DNA of 41,349 bases, from the NCBI GenBank assembly GCA_013823485.1, contig PNMF01000013.1:1-41349 (forward strand). Direction: 5' to 3'. Each line of letters starts with the position of its first letter. The stretch's first letter is position 1. The DNA comes from Comamonadaceae bacterium (lineage in GTDB: Bacteria; Pseudomonadota; Gammaproteobacteria; Burkholderiales; Burkholderiaceae_C). Below, one piece after another: positions 31,673 to 39,938 of this stretch. The translations under genes and the position numbers were made by a program. The notes below the pieces were generated by a model. It was given only the letters and a program-made list of their open reading frames with translations, ran no database searches and was not told where the DNA came from.

Positions 31673-31708
31673 GAAGTCGGCTTTTTTCAAGGGAAGAGGT
31701 CTTTTTTC
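31673..31708. repeat. Paired T6/A6-tract direct repeats upstream of the DUF3567 gene
   Basis: GAAGTCGGCTTTTTTC (31673-31688) and GAAGAGGTCTTTTTTC (31693-31708) are spaced exactly 20 bases, about two helical turns. On the DUF3567 strand these are A6 tracts upstream of the gene's likely promoter (GATATAAAG lies downstream near 31620). They could act as UP-element-like or intrinsically curved DNA. The rest of the 31582-31733 gap shows no gene. Confidence 0.5.
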
Positions 31709-31733
31709 GCACCGCCAGCCCGGTTCCCGGCGC

Positions 31734-32852
31734 TCAGGGGCGCCGGCTCAGCTGCTGGTCGGCCGTGTCGCCGGAACCCTGGGTGATCTGCAGGCGCACC
31801 GGCAGGTGCCCCAGCTCTGGTGCCAGCCACAGCTCGACCCGGCTGTCGCGGGGGTCGACCGGTTCACGGACCAGCCGGCGTGCCTGCAGGGTGCCGGCCG
31901 GCAGATCCAGGGGTTCGAGCTCGCCGACGCGGAAGCGCCAGCGTTCCGACCCGCCCGCGCTGGCCACCGGCAGCTCGATCGTCTCGCCCGCGGCGTGGCT
32001 GCCCGCCTGCAGCAGGCCGGCCAGCTGCAGGAACACGCTGAGCCGGTCCTGGGCGCCGGGCAGCAGTTCGGCGTCGGGGGCGTTGTTGCTGAACCGGATC
32101 CGCTGCCCGGCGTGGTCGAAATGGGCGGCCCGTTCGGAGCGGGTGCGGTCGCTGAACCGGTCCGGCAGCAGCCCGGTGGCATCGATCCGCCCCACGCTGG
32201 TCTGGCTGCGGCTGCCGATCAGGAAGGCCGAGAGCTGCATCGACAGCTCGTAGGTGTCGCTCGTCTGCCGCCAGCGCAGCTCGCCGCTGGCCCGGTAGTT
32301 CAGGCCCCGGGCGCGCCCTTGCACCTGGTATTGCAGGTCCACATCCGGCGGCAGCATCACCGGTGGCCGGCTCGCCGGGGGCGTGGGCGCCGGATCGCCG
32401 CCAGCGGGCTCGGGCGCTTGCGCCACCGGTGCCTCGTCGGCCTGCGCAATCGGCACGATTGGCTGTTCCGTCGCGTCCGTCCCTTCCGTTGGTGACGGCG
32501 CCACCACTTCCGTAGCCACCACCTCCGGCACGGTGGCGGCGGGTGGCGGTGCCGATGGCCGTTCTTTCGGTGGTGGTCTGGGTCGGGCGGGGCGCTGCGC
32601 CGGCGTTGCGGTCACCGTTGCCGCTGCCGTCACCTTTTCAGTGGTCGCGGTGGGTCGGGGTGTCGGGGGTGGCGGCTCGACCAGCCGGACCCGGCTCGTC
32701 ACCGGTGGGCGCGGTTGCCCCGCTGCCGTGGACGCCGCGCGTGAATCCACCACCGAATCGGCGACCGATTCCACCAGCAGCCCATGGGCCAGCAGCACGG
32801 CGGCGGTCAGGACCAGCAGGCCCGCGCGTCCGGTGCCTGCCGGTCGTTTCAT
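31734..32852 (-). CDS. DUF3108 domain protein with Pro-rich anchor
   Basis: A 372-residue protein with an N-terminal membrane anchor (GLLVLTAAVLLAHGLLVESV), a low-complexity Pro/Ala/Thr-rich region (about residues 45-165; TPAQRPARPRPPPKERP) reminiscent of TonB linkers, and a C-terminal DUF3108 domain (about 175-365; DLQYQVQGRARGLNYRASGE, RVELWLAPELGHLPVRLQIT). It probably spans the periplasm with the domain near the outer membrane; the family has no fixed function. The start overlaps the IclR gene's stop by 4 bases (ATGA), an unusual coupling to a regulator. Confidence 0.85.
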   Translation of the reverse strand: MKRPAGTGRAGLLVLTAAVLLAHGLLVESVADSVVDSRAASTAAGQPRPPVTSRVRLVEPPPPTPRPTATTEKVTAAATVTATPAQRPARPRPPPKERPSAPPPAATVPEVVATEVVAPSPTEGTDATEQPIVPIAQADEAPVAQAPEPAGGDPAPTPPASRPPVMLPPDVDLQYQVQGRARGLNYRASGELRWRQTSDTYELSMQLSAFLIGSRSQTSVGRIDATGLLPDRFSDRTRSERAAHFDHAGQRIRFSNNAPDAELLPGAQDRLSVFLQLAGLLQAGSHAAGETIELPVASAGGSERWRFRVGELEPLDLPAGTLQARRLVREPVDPRDSRVELWLAPELGHLPVRLQITQGSGDTADQQLSRRP

Positions 32853-33754
32853 GCCGGGGCACCGGCCGCGCGGTGTCCCAGGTCGGCGCTGAGCTGGCGC
32901 GCGGTCTGCAGCAGCGCCTGTGCGGCCGGCGATGCCCAGCCGGTGTCGAGCGTGACCACCGAACCCAGCACCACCAGGCCGAGCACCAGCCGGCCCTGGG
33001 CATCGAACACCGGCGCGCAGAAGCCGCCCACGCCCGGCAGCAGGCTGTGCACCACCCGGGCCATGCCGTGGCGTCGGGTCTCGGCCAGCATGTCCTGCAC
33101 CTCGGTCCAGGTGCGGGGCACATCCGGCAGGGGCAATCCGTTGTCGGGCAGCTTCTTGAGCCGGGCCAGCTCGGCCCGCAGCATCGGCTCCAGTTGCCGG
33201 GCGTCCTGGGTCGACTCGCCCATGAAGGCCGCGAAGCAGCGGCCGGTGGCCGAGGTCAGCAGCGGCATGACGTCGCCCAGGCGCAAGGTCACCGGCACGG
33301 TTTGCGGCGCCTCGGTCCAGTGCACCATGGTGGGCCCCTGGTTGCCCCAGACGGCAATGGCCAGGGTGTGACCGGTGTCCGGCAGCAGGGCGTCGATGCG
33401 CTGGCGCGCCAGCTTCACGCCATCGAGCCGTGCCAGGCTGGCCAGGCCCAGCCGCAGGGCCGAGGGGCCGAGGTCGTAGCGCGTGTTCACCGGGTCCTGC
33501 ACCACCAGCCCCAGCCGCTGGAAGCTCACCAGGTAGCGGTGGGCTTTGGCGGCACTCATGCCGGCGGCGGCGGCGAGATCGCGCAGCATCAGGGCCCCGT
33601 CGGCCCGTGACAATGCATCCAGCAGCTCGAAGCCCACCTCGACCGACTGGATGCCGGCGCGCTGAGGCCCGTCCACGGAACCGTCGGGTTCGGCGTCCAG
33701 GGGTTCGGGGGTGTGCGGATCACCGCTTTGGTCTAGAATCTCGCGCTTACGCAT
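32849..33754 (-). CDS. IclR-family transcriptional regulator
   Basis: A 301-residue IclR protein: winged helix-turn-helix at about residues 35-95 (SVEVGFELLDALSRADGALM, LAAAAGMSAAKAHRYLVSFQ) and a C-terminal effector domain (TLAIAVWGNQGPTMVHWTEA, LLTSATGRCFAAFM, GVGGFCAPVFDAQGRLVLGL). It is divergent from the fumarylacetoacetate-hydrolase-family gene, which is a natural target since IclR proteins commonly control aromatic-degradation enzymes. About 30 N-terminal residues before the HTH are low-complexity. The ATG at 33754 was chosen because upstream sequence is intergenic. Confidence 0.92.
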   Translation of the reverse strand: MRKREILDQSGDPHTPEPLDAEPDGSVDGPQRAGIQSVEVGFELLDALSRADGALMLRDLAAAAGMSAAKAHRYLVSFQRLGLVVQDPVNTRYDLGPSALRLGLASLARLDGVKLARQRIDALLPDTGHTLAIAVWGNQGPTMVHWTEAPQTVPVTLRLGDVMPLLTSATGRCFAAFMGESTQDARQLEPMLRAELARLKKLPDNGLPLPDVPRTWTEVQDMLAETRRHGMARVVHSLLPGVGGFCAPVFDAQGRLVLGLVVLGSVVTLDTGWASPAAQALLQTARQLSADLGHRAAGAPA

Positions 33755-33783
33755 GGGTGAATGGATTTTACTATCCGTAATTT
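33734..33783. promoter_or_regulatory. Divergent promoter region of the IclR and FAH-family genes
   Basis: TAGAAT at 33734-33739 is a candidate -10 for the plus-strand gene, overlapping the first codons of the IclR gene. Downstream, ATTTTAC and GTAATTT (33765-33783) form an imperfect inverted sequence with core TTAC-n5-GTAA, in an AT-rich patch that would suit an IclR operator. No good -35 is visible. Confidence 0.35.
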
Positions 33784-33815
33784 CTGCCCCAGCACGCACC
33801 CCACTGGAGAACGGC

Positions 33816-34823
33816 ATGAAACTCGCCACGTACAAAGACGGAACGCGCGACGGGCAACTGGTCGTGGTGTCCCGCGACCTGTCCACAGCCCATTATGCGA
33901 CCGGCATCGCGCACCGCCTGCAGCAGGTCCTGGACGACTGGAACTTCATCAGCCCCCAGCTGCACGACCTGTACGTCACGCTCAACCAGGGCAAGGCGCG
34001 GCATGCGTTTCCGTTCGATCCGGCCATGTGCATGGCCCCGCTGCCCCGCGCCTACCAGTGGGCCGACGGCTCGGCCTACATCAACCATGTGGAGCTGGTG
34101 CGCGCGGCGCGCAACAGCGAGGTGCCGGCATCGTTCTACTCCGACCCGCTCATGTACCAGGGCGGTAGCGACGATTTCATCGGGCCGACCGACGATGTGG
34201 TGGTGCCCAGCGAGGATTTCGGCATCGACTTCGAGGCCGAGATCGCGGTCATCACCGGCGATGTGCCGATGCAGGCCACCCCCGATCAGGCCCTGGACGG
34301 CATCCGCCTCCTGATGCTGGCCAACGATGTGTCCCTGCGCAACCTGATTCCGGCCGAGCTGGCCAAGGGCTTCGGCTTCTTCCAGAGCAAGCCGGCCACC
34401 GCCTTCAGCCCGGTGGCCATCACCCCGGACGAGCTGGGCGACGCCTGGCAGGGCGGCCGGGTGCACCTGACGCTGCAGAGCACCTGGAACGGCCGCAAGG
34501 TCGGCATGTGCGAAGCCGGCCCCGAGATGACCTTCCACTTCGGCCAGCTCATTGCCCACATCTGCAAGACCCGCAACGTGCGGGCCGGCTCCATCGTCGG
34601 CAGCGGCACGGTCAGCAACAAGGCGATCGAGGTCGACGGCCGCAAGGAATGGCCCAAGGGCTACAGCTGCATCGCCGAGAAACGGGCCATCGAGACCATC
34701 CTCGACGGCCAGCCCTCGACCGCCTTCATGAAGTTCGGCGACACCATCCGCATCGAGATGAAGGGCCGCGACGGCCAGAGCCTCTTCGGTGCCATCGACC
34801 AGAAGATCGCCGAGCCGCAGTGA
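33816..34823 (+). CDS. Fumarylacetoacetate hydrolase-family protein
   Basis: A 335-residue FAH-fold enzyme. The metal-binding acidic cluster is visible as DFGIDFEAEIAVITGD (E-x-E) with a further Asp in LMLANDVSLRN; KPATAFSPVAITPDELGD and GSIVGSGTVSNKAIEVDGRK follow. FAH-family enzymes cleave C-C bonds of fumarylacetoacetate (tyrosine/homogentisate pathway) or hydrate/decarboxylate related oxo-acids. The opening MKLATYKDGTRDGQLVVVSR is that of bacterial fumarylacetoacetases. GGAG lies 8 bases before the ATG at 33816. No homogentisate dioxygenase is in the window. Confidence 0.9.
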   Translation: MKLATYKDGTRDGQLVVVSRDLSTAHYATGIAHRLQQVLDDWNFISPQLHDLYVTLNQGKARHAFPFDPAMCMAPLPRAYQWADGSAYINHVELVRAARNSEVPASFYSDPLMYQGGSDDFIGPTDDVVVPSEDFGIDFEAEIAVITGDVPMQATPDQALDGIRLLMLANDVSLRNLIPAELAKGFGFFQSKPATAFSPVAITPDELGDAWQGGRVHLTLQSTWNGRKVGMCEAGPEMTFHFGQLIAHICKTRNVRAGSIVGSGTVSNKAIEVDGRKEWPKGYSCIAEKRAIETILDGQPSTAFMKFGDTIRIEMKGRDGQSLFGAIDQKIAEPQ

Positions 34824-34829
34824 CCCGGC

Positions 34830-35270
34830 TCAGACCGCGTAGACCTGATCGAGCGAGGCGAAGCCCTTGACCTCGATCGGGTTGCCGAACGGGTCGCAGA
34901 AAAACATCGTCCATTGTTCGCCGGGCTGGCCTTCGAAGCGCACCTGCGGCGGCATCACGAACGCCACGCCGGCTTGCTCCAGCCGGTGGGCCAGCGCCCG
35001 CCAGTGCGGCAGCAGCATCACCAGACCGAAGTGGGGCATCGGCACCCTATGGTCGCCCACCCGGCCGGTGCGACCGGTGGCAAAGGGTTGCCCGAGGTGC
35101 AGCGAGATCTGGTGGCTGAAGAAGTCGAAGTCGACCCAGGTGTCGGTGCTGCGCCCCTCGCGGCAGCCGAGCACGCCACCGTAGAAGCGGCGCGCCTCGT
35201 CCAGATCGGTCACATGGAAGGCGAAGTGGAACAGGCTGCGGGTCTGCAGGGGCGTGGGGTCGTTGCTCAT
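34830..35270 (-). CDS. VOC-family (glyoxalase/dioxygenase superfamily) protein
   Basis: A 146-residue single-chain VOC protein with two beta-alpha-beta-beta-beta modules. It has FHFAFHVTDLDEARRFYGGV at the start, PHFGLVMLLPHWRAL in the middle and FFCDPFGNPIEVKGFAS near the end, giving plausible His, His, Glu metal ligands. Its substrate cannot be told from sequence. It is convergent with the FAH-family gene (6 bases apart). The ATG at 35270 was chosen; an upstream in-frame extension covers the intergenic gap. Confidence 0.88.
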   Translation of the reverse strand: MSNDPTPLQTRSLFHFAFHVTDLDEARRFYGGVLGCREGRSTDTWVDFDFFSHQISLHLGQPFATGRTGRVGDHRVPMPHFGLVMLLPHWRALAHRLEQAGVAFVMPPQVRFEGQPGEQWTMFFCDPFGNPIEVKGFASLDQVYAV

Positions 35271-35302
35271 GCCGGCAGCATAGCGGCCTGCCGGCTCCGC
35301 CT

Positions 35303-35668
35303 TCAGCCGGTGGGGTGTTCTTCCTGGGTCTGGCAGTTCACGCAGCGTTCGGCGGTGGGCCGTGCGTGCAGCCGCGCGGCGGGCAGCGAAGCGCCACACT
35401 GCAGGCACAGACCGTAGCTCCCGTCGGCGATGCGCTGCAGGGCCGCGTCGATCGCGACCAGCTCGGCGGAGTCACGCTCCTCCAGTCCGATCAGCAGATC
35501 ACGTTCCTCCGTGGCCTTGGCCCAGTCGTCGCTCTCCTGACCTCTGGCTTCGGCGGCGGCCTCGGCCCGGCTGATGGCCCCCCCGCGCTGCTGGCGCACG
35601 CGGGCGAGCAGGGCGCCGCGCTGTTCCTTGAGCTGACGAGCAAAGGTGTCGGAAATGGGTGTGTTCAT
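35303..35668 (-). CDS. TraR/DksA-family zinc-finger protein
   Basis: A 121-residue DksA-like protein: an N-terminal coiled-coil pair (about residues 8-80; QLKEQRGALLARVRQQRGGA... LIGLEERDSAELVAIDAALQ) and a C-terminal four-cysteine zinc finger (YGLCLQCGASL ... ERCVNCQTQ). DksA proteins enter the RNA polymerase secondary channel to tune transcription; this short version resembles the phage/plasmid TraR or stress DksA2-like group. A strong AGGAGG precedes the ATG at 35668. An FNR-like box lies upstream at a spacing suited to activation. Confidence 0.9.
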   Translation of the reverse strand: MNTPISDTFARQLKEQRGALLARVRQQRGGAISRAEAAAEARGQESDDWAKATEERDLLIGLEERDSAELVAIDAALQRIADGSYGLCLQCGASLPAARLHARPTAERCVNCQTQEEHPTG

Positions 35669-35714
35669 GGGACCTCCTGGAAACGCATGATGTCGCCCCG
35701 GTGTCGGTCGTCCC

Positions 35715-35728
35715 TTGATGCAGGTCAA
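35715..35728. promoter_or_regulatory. FNR/Anr-like box in a divergent promoter
   Basis: TTGATGCAGGTCAA matches the FNR consensus TTGAT-n4-ATCAA with one mismatch. Toward the zinc-finger gene, a CATCAT -10-like hexamer falls about 22 bases after the box, the class II (-41.5) spacing, with predicted initiation near 35681. Toward the crotonase gene, a CACAAT hexamer sits at 35730-35735, so a bound protein would overlap that promoter. This suggests oxygen-dependent switching between the two directions. Confidence 0.55.
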
Positions 35729-35768
35729 GCACAATCGCCCGACATCCGAAGCCCTCAGGAGACCGCAC

Positions 35769-36608
35769 ATGACCCCCGTCGACTACAGCCGTTACCAGAC
35801 CCTGGCCATCACCCGCCGCGGCCCCATGGTCAACGGCGTTCCCAGCGTGCTGGACATCCGCATGCGGGCCGATGGCCCGGGCGGCAACGGCAAGCTGCCC
35901 ACCGCCGGCCATGAAGGCCACTGGGAGCTGAGCGAGATCTGGCGCGATGTCGGCCGCGACGACTCGGTGCGGGCCGCCGTGCTGCGCGGCGACGGGCTGG
36001 GTTTTTCCGGTGGTGGCGATCTGGCCCTGGTGCAGGACATGGCCTGCGATTTCGAGGTCCGCACCCGGGTCTGGAAAGAGGCGCGCGATCTGGTCTACAA
36101 CGTCATCAACTGCGACAAGCCCATCGTGAGCGCCATGCACGGCCCGGCGGTGGGCGCCGGACTGGTGGCCGGCCTGCTGGCCGACATCTCGATTGCCGCC
36201 CGCAGCGCGAAGATCGTCGACGGCCATACCCGCCTTGGCGTGGCCGCCGGCGACCATGCCGCCATCGTGTGGCCGCTCCTGTGCGGCATGGCCAAGGCCA
36301 AGTACTACCTCATGTTGTGCGAGCCGGTCAGTGGCGAGGAGGCCGAGCGCATCGGTCTGGTGTCGCTGGCCGTGGACGACGCGCTGCTGCTGGACAAGGC
36401 CTACGAGGTGGCCGACCGGCTGGCCAGCGGCAGCACCAGCGCCATCCGCTGGACCAAGTACTCGCTCAACAACTGGCTGCGCCAGGCCGGGCCGAGTTTC
36501 GACACCTCGCTGGCGCTCGAATTCATGGGCTTTGCCGGGCCCGACGTGCGGGAAGGTGTGGCATCCTTGCGCGAGAAGCGGCCGCCGCGCTACGGCGCCG
36601 ACAGCTGA
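35769..36608 (+). CDS. Crotonase-family (enoyl-CoA hydratase/isomerase-like) protein
   Basis: A 279-residue crotonase-fold protein. The oxyanion-hole segments are [15 protein letters not shown] and [18 protein letters not shown]. Aligned by eye with rat mitochondrial enoyl-CoA hydratase, the two catalytic glutamates are absent: E144 corresponds to valine (VGAGLVAGL) and E164 to histidine (IVDGHTRLG). [15 protein letters not shown] defines a distinct subgroup. Ordinary hydratase activity is therefore doubtful and the substrate unknown. GGAG precedes the ATG at 35769. The phaM gene follows 34 bases later, hinting at a link with PHA or acyl-CoA metabolism. Confidence 0.88.
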   Translation: MTPVDYSRYQTLAITRRGPMVNGVPSVLDIRMRADGPGGNGKLPTAGHEGHWELSEIWRDVGRDDSVRAAVLRGDGLGFSGGGDLALVQDMACDFEVRTRVWKEARDLVYNVINCDKPIVSAMHGPAVGAGLVAGLLADISIAARSAKIVDGHTRLGVAAGDHAAIVWPLLCGMAKAKYYLMLCEPVSGEEAERIGLVSLAVDDALLLDKAYEVADRLASGSTSAIRWTKYSLNNWLRQAGPSFDTSLALEFMGFAGPDVREGVASLREKRPPRYGADS

Positions 36609-36642
36609 CCAGCGAGCAGCCCGCCAAGGGCAGGAGACCGGC

Positions 36643-37413
36643 ATGAGCGAGAACACGGGTGGATTCGGCAAATTCGTGCCGGGGTTCGACTTCCTCCAGA
36701 GCCTGGCCGGCCAGGCCGCCGGCGGCATTGCCCAGGGCATCGGGCAGAACATCCCGCAACTGCCCAACCTGAGCCATTGGGTCGCCCCCACCTTCAACGT
36801 GGAGGAGCTGGAGAAGCGCATCGAGGAGCTCAAGGCGGTGCACTTCTGGCTCGACCAGAACGCCAAGGCGCTGGGTGCGACCATCCAGGCGCTCGAGGTC
36901 CAGAAGATGACGCTGTCGACCCTCAAGACCATGAACTTCAGCATGGGCGACGTGGCCAATGCGTTCAAGCTCAAGGCGGCCGATTCGCTGGCCGGCATGG
37001 CGGCGCCCGCGCCGGAGCCCGCCGCAGCGAAGCGCGTGTACGAAGGCCTGCAGGCCCGGCCCGTCACGAAGACGCCCGACACGCCGACGCGCAAGTCGCC
37101 CGCCCGCAAGACCGCCACCCGCCGCAAGGCCACCGCCACCGCACCGGCCGCCGGCGTGGTCGACCCGATGCAGTGGTGGGGCGCCCTGAGCCAGCAGTTC
37201 CAGCAGATCGCCACCAACGCCGTCAAGGACGCGGCGCGCCAGGGTGCCTTGCAGACCACCCGCGACGTGGCCGCCGGCCTGACCGATCAGGCCGTCAAGA
37301 CGGCGGTGGGTGCCGGCAAGGCGGCCGGTCGCGCGGCCTTGAAGGCGGTCAAACCGCCGGCCCCGGCCACCCGGACCGCCAGCCGTTCCGGCACCTCCAC
37401 GCGGCGCCGTTGA
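36643..37413 (+). CDS. phaM: PhaM-family polyhydroxyalkanoate granule regulator
   Basis: A 256-residue protein. The N-terminal part has GFDFLQSLAG and LPNLSHWVAPTFNVEELEKR, then EELKAVHFWLDQNAKALGAT and VQKMTLSTLKTMN, the helical core of the PhaM family. The C-terminal part is Ala/Lys/Arg/Pro-rich (RKSPARKTATRRKATATA and a basic end), able to bind DNA non-specifically. In Cupriavidus PhaM activates PHA synthase and tethers granules to the nucleoid. A QWWGALSQQFQQIA segment lies between. GGAG precedes the ATG at 36643. No phaC is in the window. Confidence 0.87.
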   Translation: MSENTGGFGKFVPGFDFLQSLAGQAAGGIAQGIGQNIPQLPNLSHWVAPTFNVEELEKRIEELKAVHFWLDQNAKALGATIQALEVQKMTLSTLKTMNFSMGDVANAFKLKAADSLAGMAAPAPEPAAAKRVYEGLQARPVTKTPDTPTRKSPARKTATRRKATATAPAAGVVDPMQWWGALSQQFQQIATNAVKDAARQGALQTTRDVAAGLTDQAVKTAVGAGKAAGRAALKAVKPPAPATRTASRSGTSTRRR

Positions 37414-37455
37414 CCCCGGCTTGCCCGCGCCCCCACACCGTCGACGCTCACCCGG

Positions 37456-38757
37456 ATGAAACTGTTTCCCTATGCCCATGCCACGCATCCCCAGTGGCGC
37501 ATGGCCGCTGCCCTGGTGCTGGCGCAGCTGCGCGCACGCATGGCGTTGCCCGATCACGCTACCAGCCCGTCGCTCGGGCTGATCTACATCACCGACCACT
37601 ATGCCGAGGAAGCCCAGGCCATCCTGGAGCACCTGTGCGCCGAGCTGCCGGAGGTCACCGACTGGGCGGGTACGGTGGGGGTGGGTGTCGCTTCCAACAA
37701 TGTGGAGTACTTCGACGAGCCGGCCATGGCGGTCATGCTGTGCGACCTGGATCCCGCCCGTTACCGCGTGTTCAGCGGCGTGGCGCCCCTGTCCGTGTCC
37801 GGCCGCAGCGGCGACGGTGAAGGTTTCCTGGCCCACACGGCGCTGGTCCATGCCGACGGCCAGACGCCCGATCTGACCGACCTGATCAGCGAAGTGGCCG
37901 AACGCACCGCCAGCGGCTACCTGTTCGGCGGTCTGGCCAGCAGCCGCGGCGCCACGGTGCAGTTTGCGCTCGGCAGCAGCGGCAACCTGCGGGGCCAGGG
38001 GGCCAGCGCAGGCGTGTTCCACGGCGGTCTCAGCGGCGTGGCGTTTGCTGCCGAGGTGGGCATGTTGTCGCGCGTCACGCAGGGCGCCCAGCCGGTGGGC
38101 GCGGAGCGGACCATCACCGCCGCCGAGGGCAACCTGGTGCTGACCCTCGACGGTCAGCCCGCGCTCGACATCCTGCTGCAGGAGCGCGGCATCTCGCTGG
38201 AGCAGCCGGCCGAGGCGATGCCCCGCCTGCGCGCCACCCTGGCCGGCCTGCGCCACGGGCTGCCTTCGGAGGCGTCCGCGGGTTCGGCGCCCCTGCGCCG
38301 GGGCCAGTTCGGCGCCGATGTGACGGTCCGGCACCTGATCGGGGTCGACCCGCAACGGCGCGGGGTGGCCATCGGCGATCACGCGCCGGTCGGATCGCGT
38401 CTGGCCTTCTGCGAACGCCACACCGCTGCGGCCCGCGCGGACCTGACCCGCATCTGCGCCGAGCTGCGCGAAGAGCTGGAACCCGAAGCGCGGGACCATG
38501 CGCTGGCCCATGCCTTGTCGGACAACGAGGCCGAATCGGCCCCGCACCCGGCGCGGCGCATCGCGGGTGCGGTGTATGTGAGCTGTGCAGGCCGCGGCGG
38601 GCCGCATTTCGGCAGCCCGAGTGCCGAGCTGCAGGTGATTCGCCGTGCGCTGGGCGATGTGCCGCTGGTGGGCTTCTTTGCCGGTGGCGAGATCGCCTAC
38701 CACCGGCTGTATGGCTACACCGGCGTGCTGACGGTGTTCACCACGCCGGCCGTCTGA
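37456..38757 (+). CDS. FIST-domain sensory protein
   Basis: A 433-residue protein with a FIST_N domain (about residues 25-230; LGLIYITDHYAEEAQAILEH, SGYLFGGLASSRGATVQFA) and a FIST_C domain (about 240-415; RTITAAEGNLVLTLDGQPAL, CAGRGGPHFGSPSAELQVIR, LVGFFAGGEIAYHRLYGYTG). FIST proteins are cytosolic small-ligand sensors, some recognising amino acids, and often pair with signalling genes. No kinase or cyclase domain is fused here. It is convergent with the ProQ-like gene, 2 bases apart. Confidence 0.9.
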   Translation: MKLFPYAHATHPQWRMAAALVLAQLRARMALPDHATSPSLGLIYITDHYAEEAQAILEHLCAELPEVTDWAGTVGVGVASNNVEYFDEPAMAVMLCDLDPARYRVFSGVAPLSVSGRSGDGEGFLAHTALVHADGQTPDLTDLISEVAERTASGYLFGGLASSRGATVQFALGSSGNLRGQGASAGVFHGGLSGVAFAAEVGMLSRVTQGAQPVGAERTITAAEGNLVLTLDGQPALDILLQERGISLEQPAEAMPRLRATLAGLRHGLPSEASAGSAPLRRGQFGADVTVRHLIGVDPQRRGVAIGDHAPVGSRLAFCERHTAAARADLTRICAELREELEPEARDHALAHALSDNEAESAPHPARRIAGAVYVSCAGRGGPHFGSPSAELQVIRRALGDVPLVGFFAGGEIAYHRLYGYTGVLTVFTTPAV

Positions 38758-38759
38758 CT

Positions 38760-39473
38760 TCAGCGGCGGGCGCGTGCCCGGTCCAGCATGCGGCGCGCAT
38801 CGGCCACCGCCAGGCCGTACCCCGAGGCGAAGGCTTCCAGATCCTGCGCGCCCTGCTCGAACGCCCGCAACAATGCCGACTCGCGGGCCTGTTGCTGCAC
38901 GGCGGTGGCCAGCGCCTCACGCGTCAATGCGTTGATGGCTTCGTCCCGGCCCTGCACCAGGGTGGCGTAGGCCTCCTGGCCCAGCCCTGAGGCCTCGAAG
39001 GCCTGGACGATGCGCTGGCGCAGCTGGGGCCGCATGTCCTGCGGCGAGCGGGCCTGACGCCGGCGGAACACCTCGATCACGGCATGGTGCCGTTGCTCCG
39101 GTGCCACCGGCTCGACCACGTTGCCCTCCAGGTCGTGCCGGGGCTGCCCGCCGGCCACGGCGTTGAGGTAGCGCGTGGACCGGGTGTGCAGCGCCAGCGC
39201 CGCCTTGATGCCGTCGACCGTCAGTTCCTCGCCGTGGCGGGCCAGCAGGTCTTCATAGACGCCCCGCTTCAGCGGCCTGGGCGATTCGCCGAACAGCCCC
39301 GGGTAGAGCGCGGTCAGGCGGTCCAGCGCCGGATGGCTGCGTGCTGCCGGCTGCGACGGCGCCGCCTTCTTGTGCTGGGCGGTGTGCGGACGGCGCGGGC
39401 CAGCAGGGCGGCGGGCCTCCTGAGTCGGCATCGGCGTCGGTGTTGGCTTCGGATCGGATTCGTTGCGGGACAT
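38760..39473 (-). CDS. ProQ/FinO-domain RNA chaperone
   Basis: A 237-residue protein with a disordered basic/Pro-rich N-terminus (about residues 1-48), a ProQ/FinO domain (about 50-130; ALDRLTALYPGLFGESPRPL, KRGVYEDLLARHGEELTVDG, ALALHTRSTRYLNAVAGGQP with the conserved Arg-Tyr patch), and a long Glu/Gln/Ala-rich helical C-terminus. FinO-domain proteins bind structured sRNAs and 3' ends of mRNAs. The C-terminal extension differs from the Tudor-like end of E. coli ProQ. The ATG at 39473 was chosen. Confidence 0.9.
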   Translation of the reverse strand: MSRNESDPKPTPTPMPTQEARRPAGPRRPHTAQHKKAAPSQPAARSHPALDRLTALYPGLFGESPRPLKRGVYEDLLARHGEELTVDGIKAALALHTRSTRYLNAVAGGQPRHDLEGNVVEPVAPEQRHHAVIEVFRRRQARSPQDMRPQLRQRIVQAFEASGLGQEAYATLVQGRDEAINALTREALATAVQQQARESALLRAFEQGAQDLEAFASGYGLAVADARRMLDRARARR

Positions 39474-39527
39474 GTAGGCGTGTATTGGACGACAGCCCGA
39501 CATCATGCCAGCGGCGCCGACCCGCCC

Positions 39528-39938
39528 TCAGTTCCTGGGCAGTTCACCGGCCAGCAGGTGGGGCGAGCGGAACCACAGCCCTCCGAAGTGGCTGTACTGC
39601 AGCAACCCGGTCTGGCGCAGCCGCCGTTCGATGCGGCGCTCGACCCAGGGCATCTGCACCACCAGCGCCCTGACCGGTGGCGTCCAGCGGAGCACCTTGA
39701 TGAAACCGGCGTAGACGTCCATGCCGGAAGGCGATGCGCCCACGGTGCGGACGCTCACGCGCAGCTCGTCGTGTTCGACGCCCTGCTGGGTCAGGCAGGC
39801 ATGGATGGTCAGGGCGTATTCGTCGGACAGGGGGCAGGGCAGGAACTCCGACTCGACATCCGCCCGGGGATCCAGGGCGGGAAGGCTGTCGGAACGGATG
39901 TCCGGCGTCTGGCGCTCGCGACGGGAAAGCAGCTTCAT
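39528..39938 (-). CDS. Hypothetical protein
   Basis: A 136-residue soluble protein starting MKLLSRRERQTPDIRSDSLP, with FLPCPLSDEYALTIHACLTQ, VRTVGASPSGMDVYAGFIKV and an Arg-rich end (WVERRIERRLRQTGLLQYSH). I recognise no domain. A near-perfect Shine-Dalgarno (AGGAGG, 6 bases before the ATG at 39938) supports expression. It lies between the ProQ/FinO gene and a LuxR-type response regulator, all on the minus strand. An AT-rich inverted repeat sits in its upstream gap. Confidence 0.7.
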   Translation of the reverse strand: MKLLSRRERQTPDIRSDSLPALDPRADVESEFLPCPLSDEYALTIHACLTQQGVEHDELRVSVRTVGASPSGMDVYAGFIKVLRWTPPVRALVVQMPWVERRIERRLRQTGLLQYSHFGGLWFRSPHLLAGELPRN

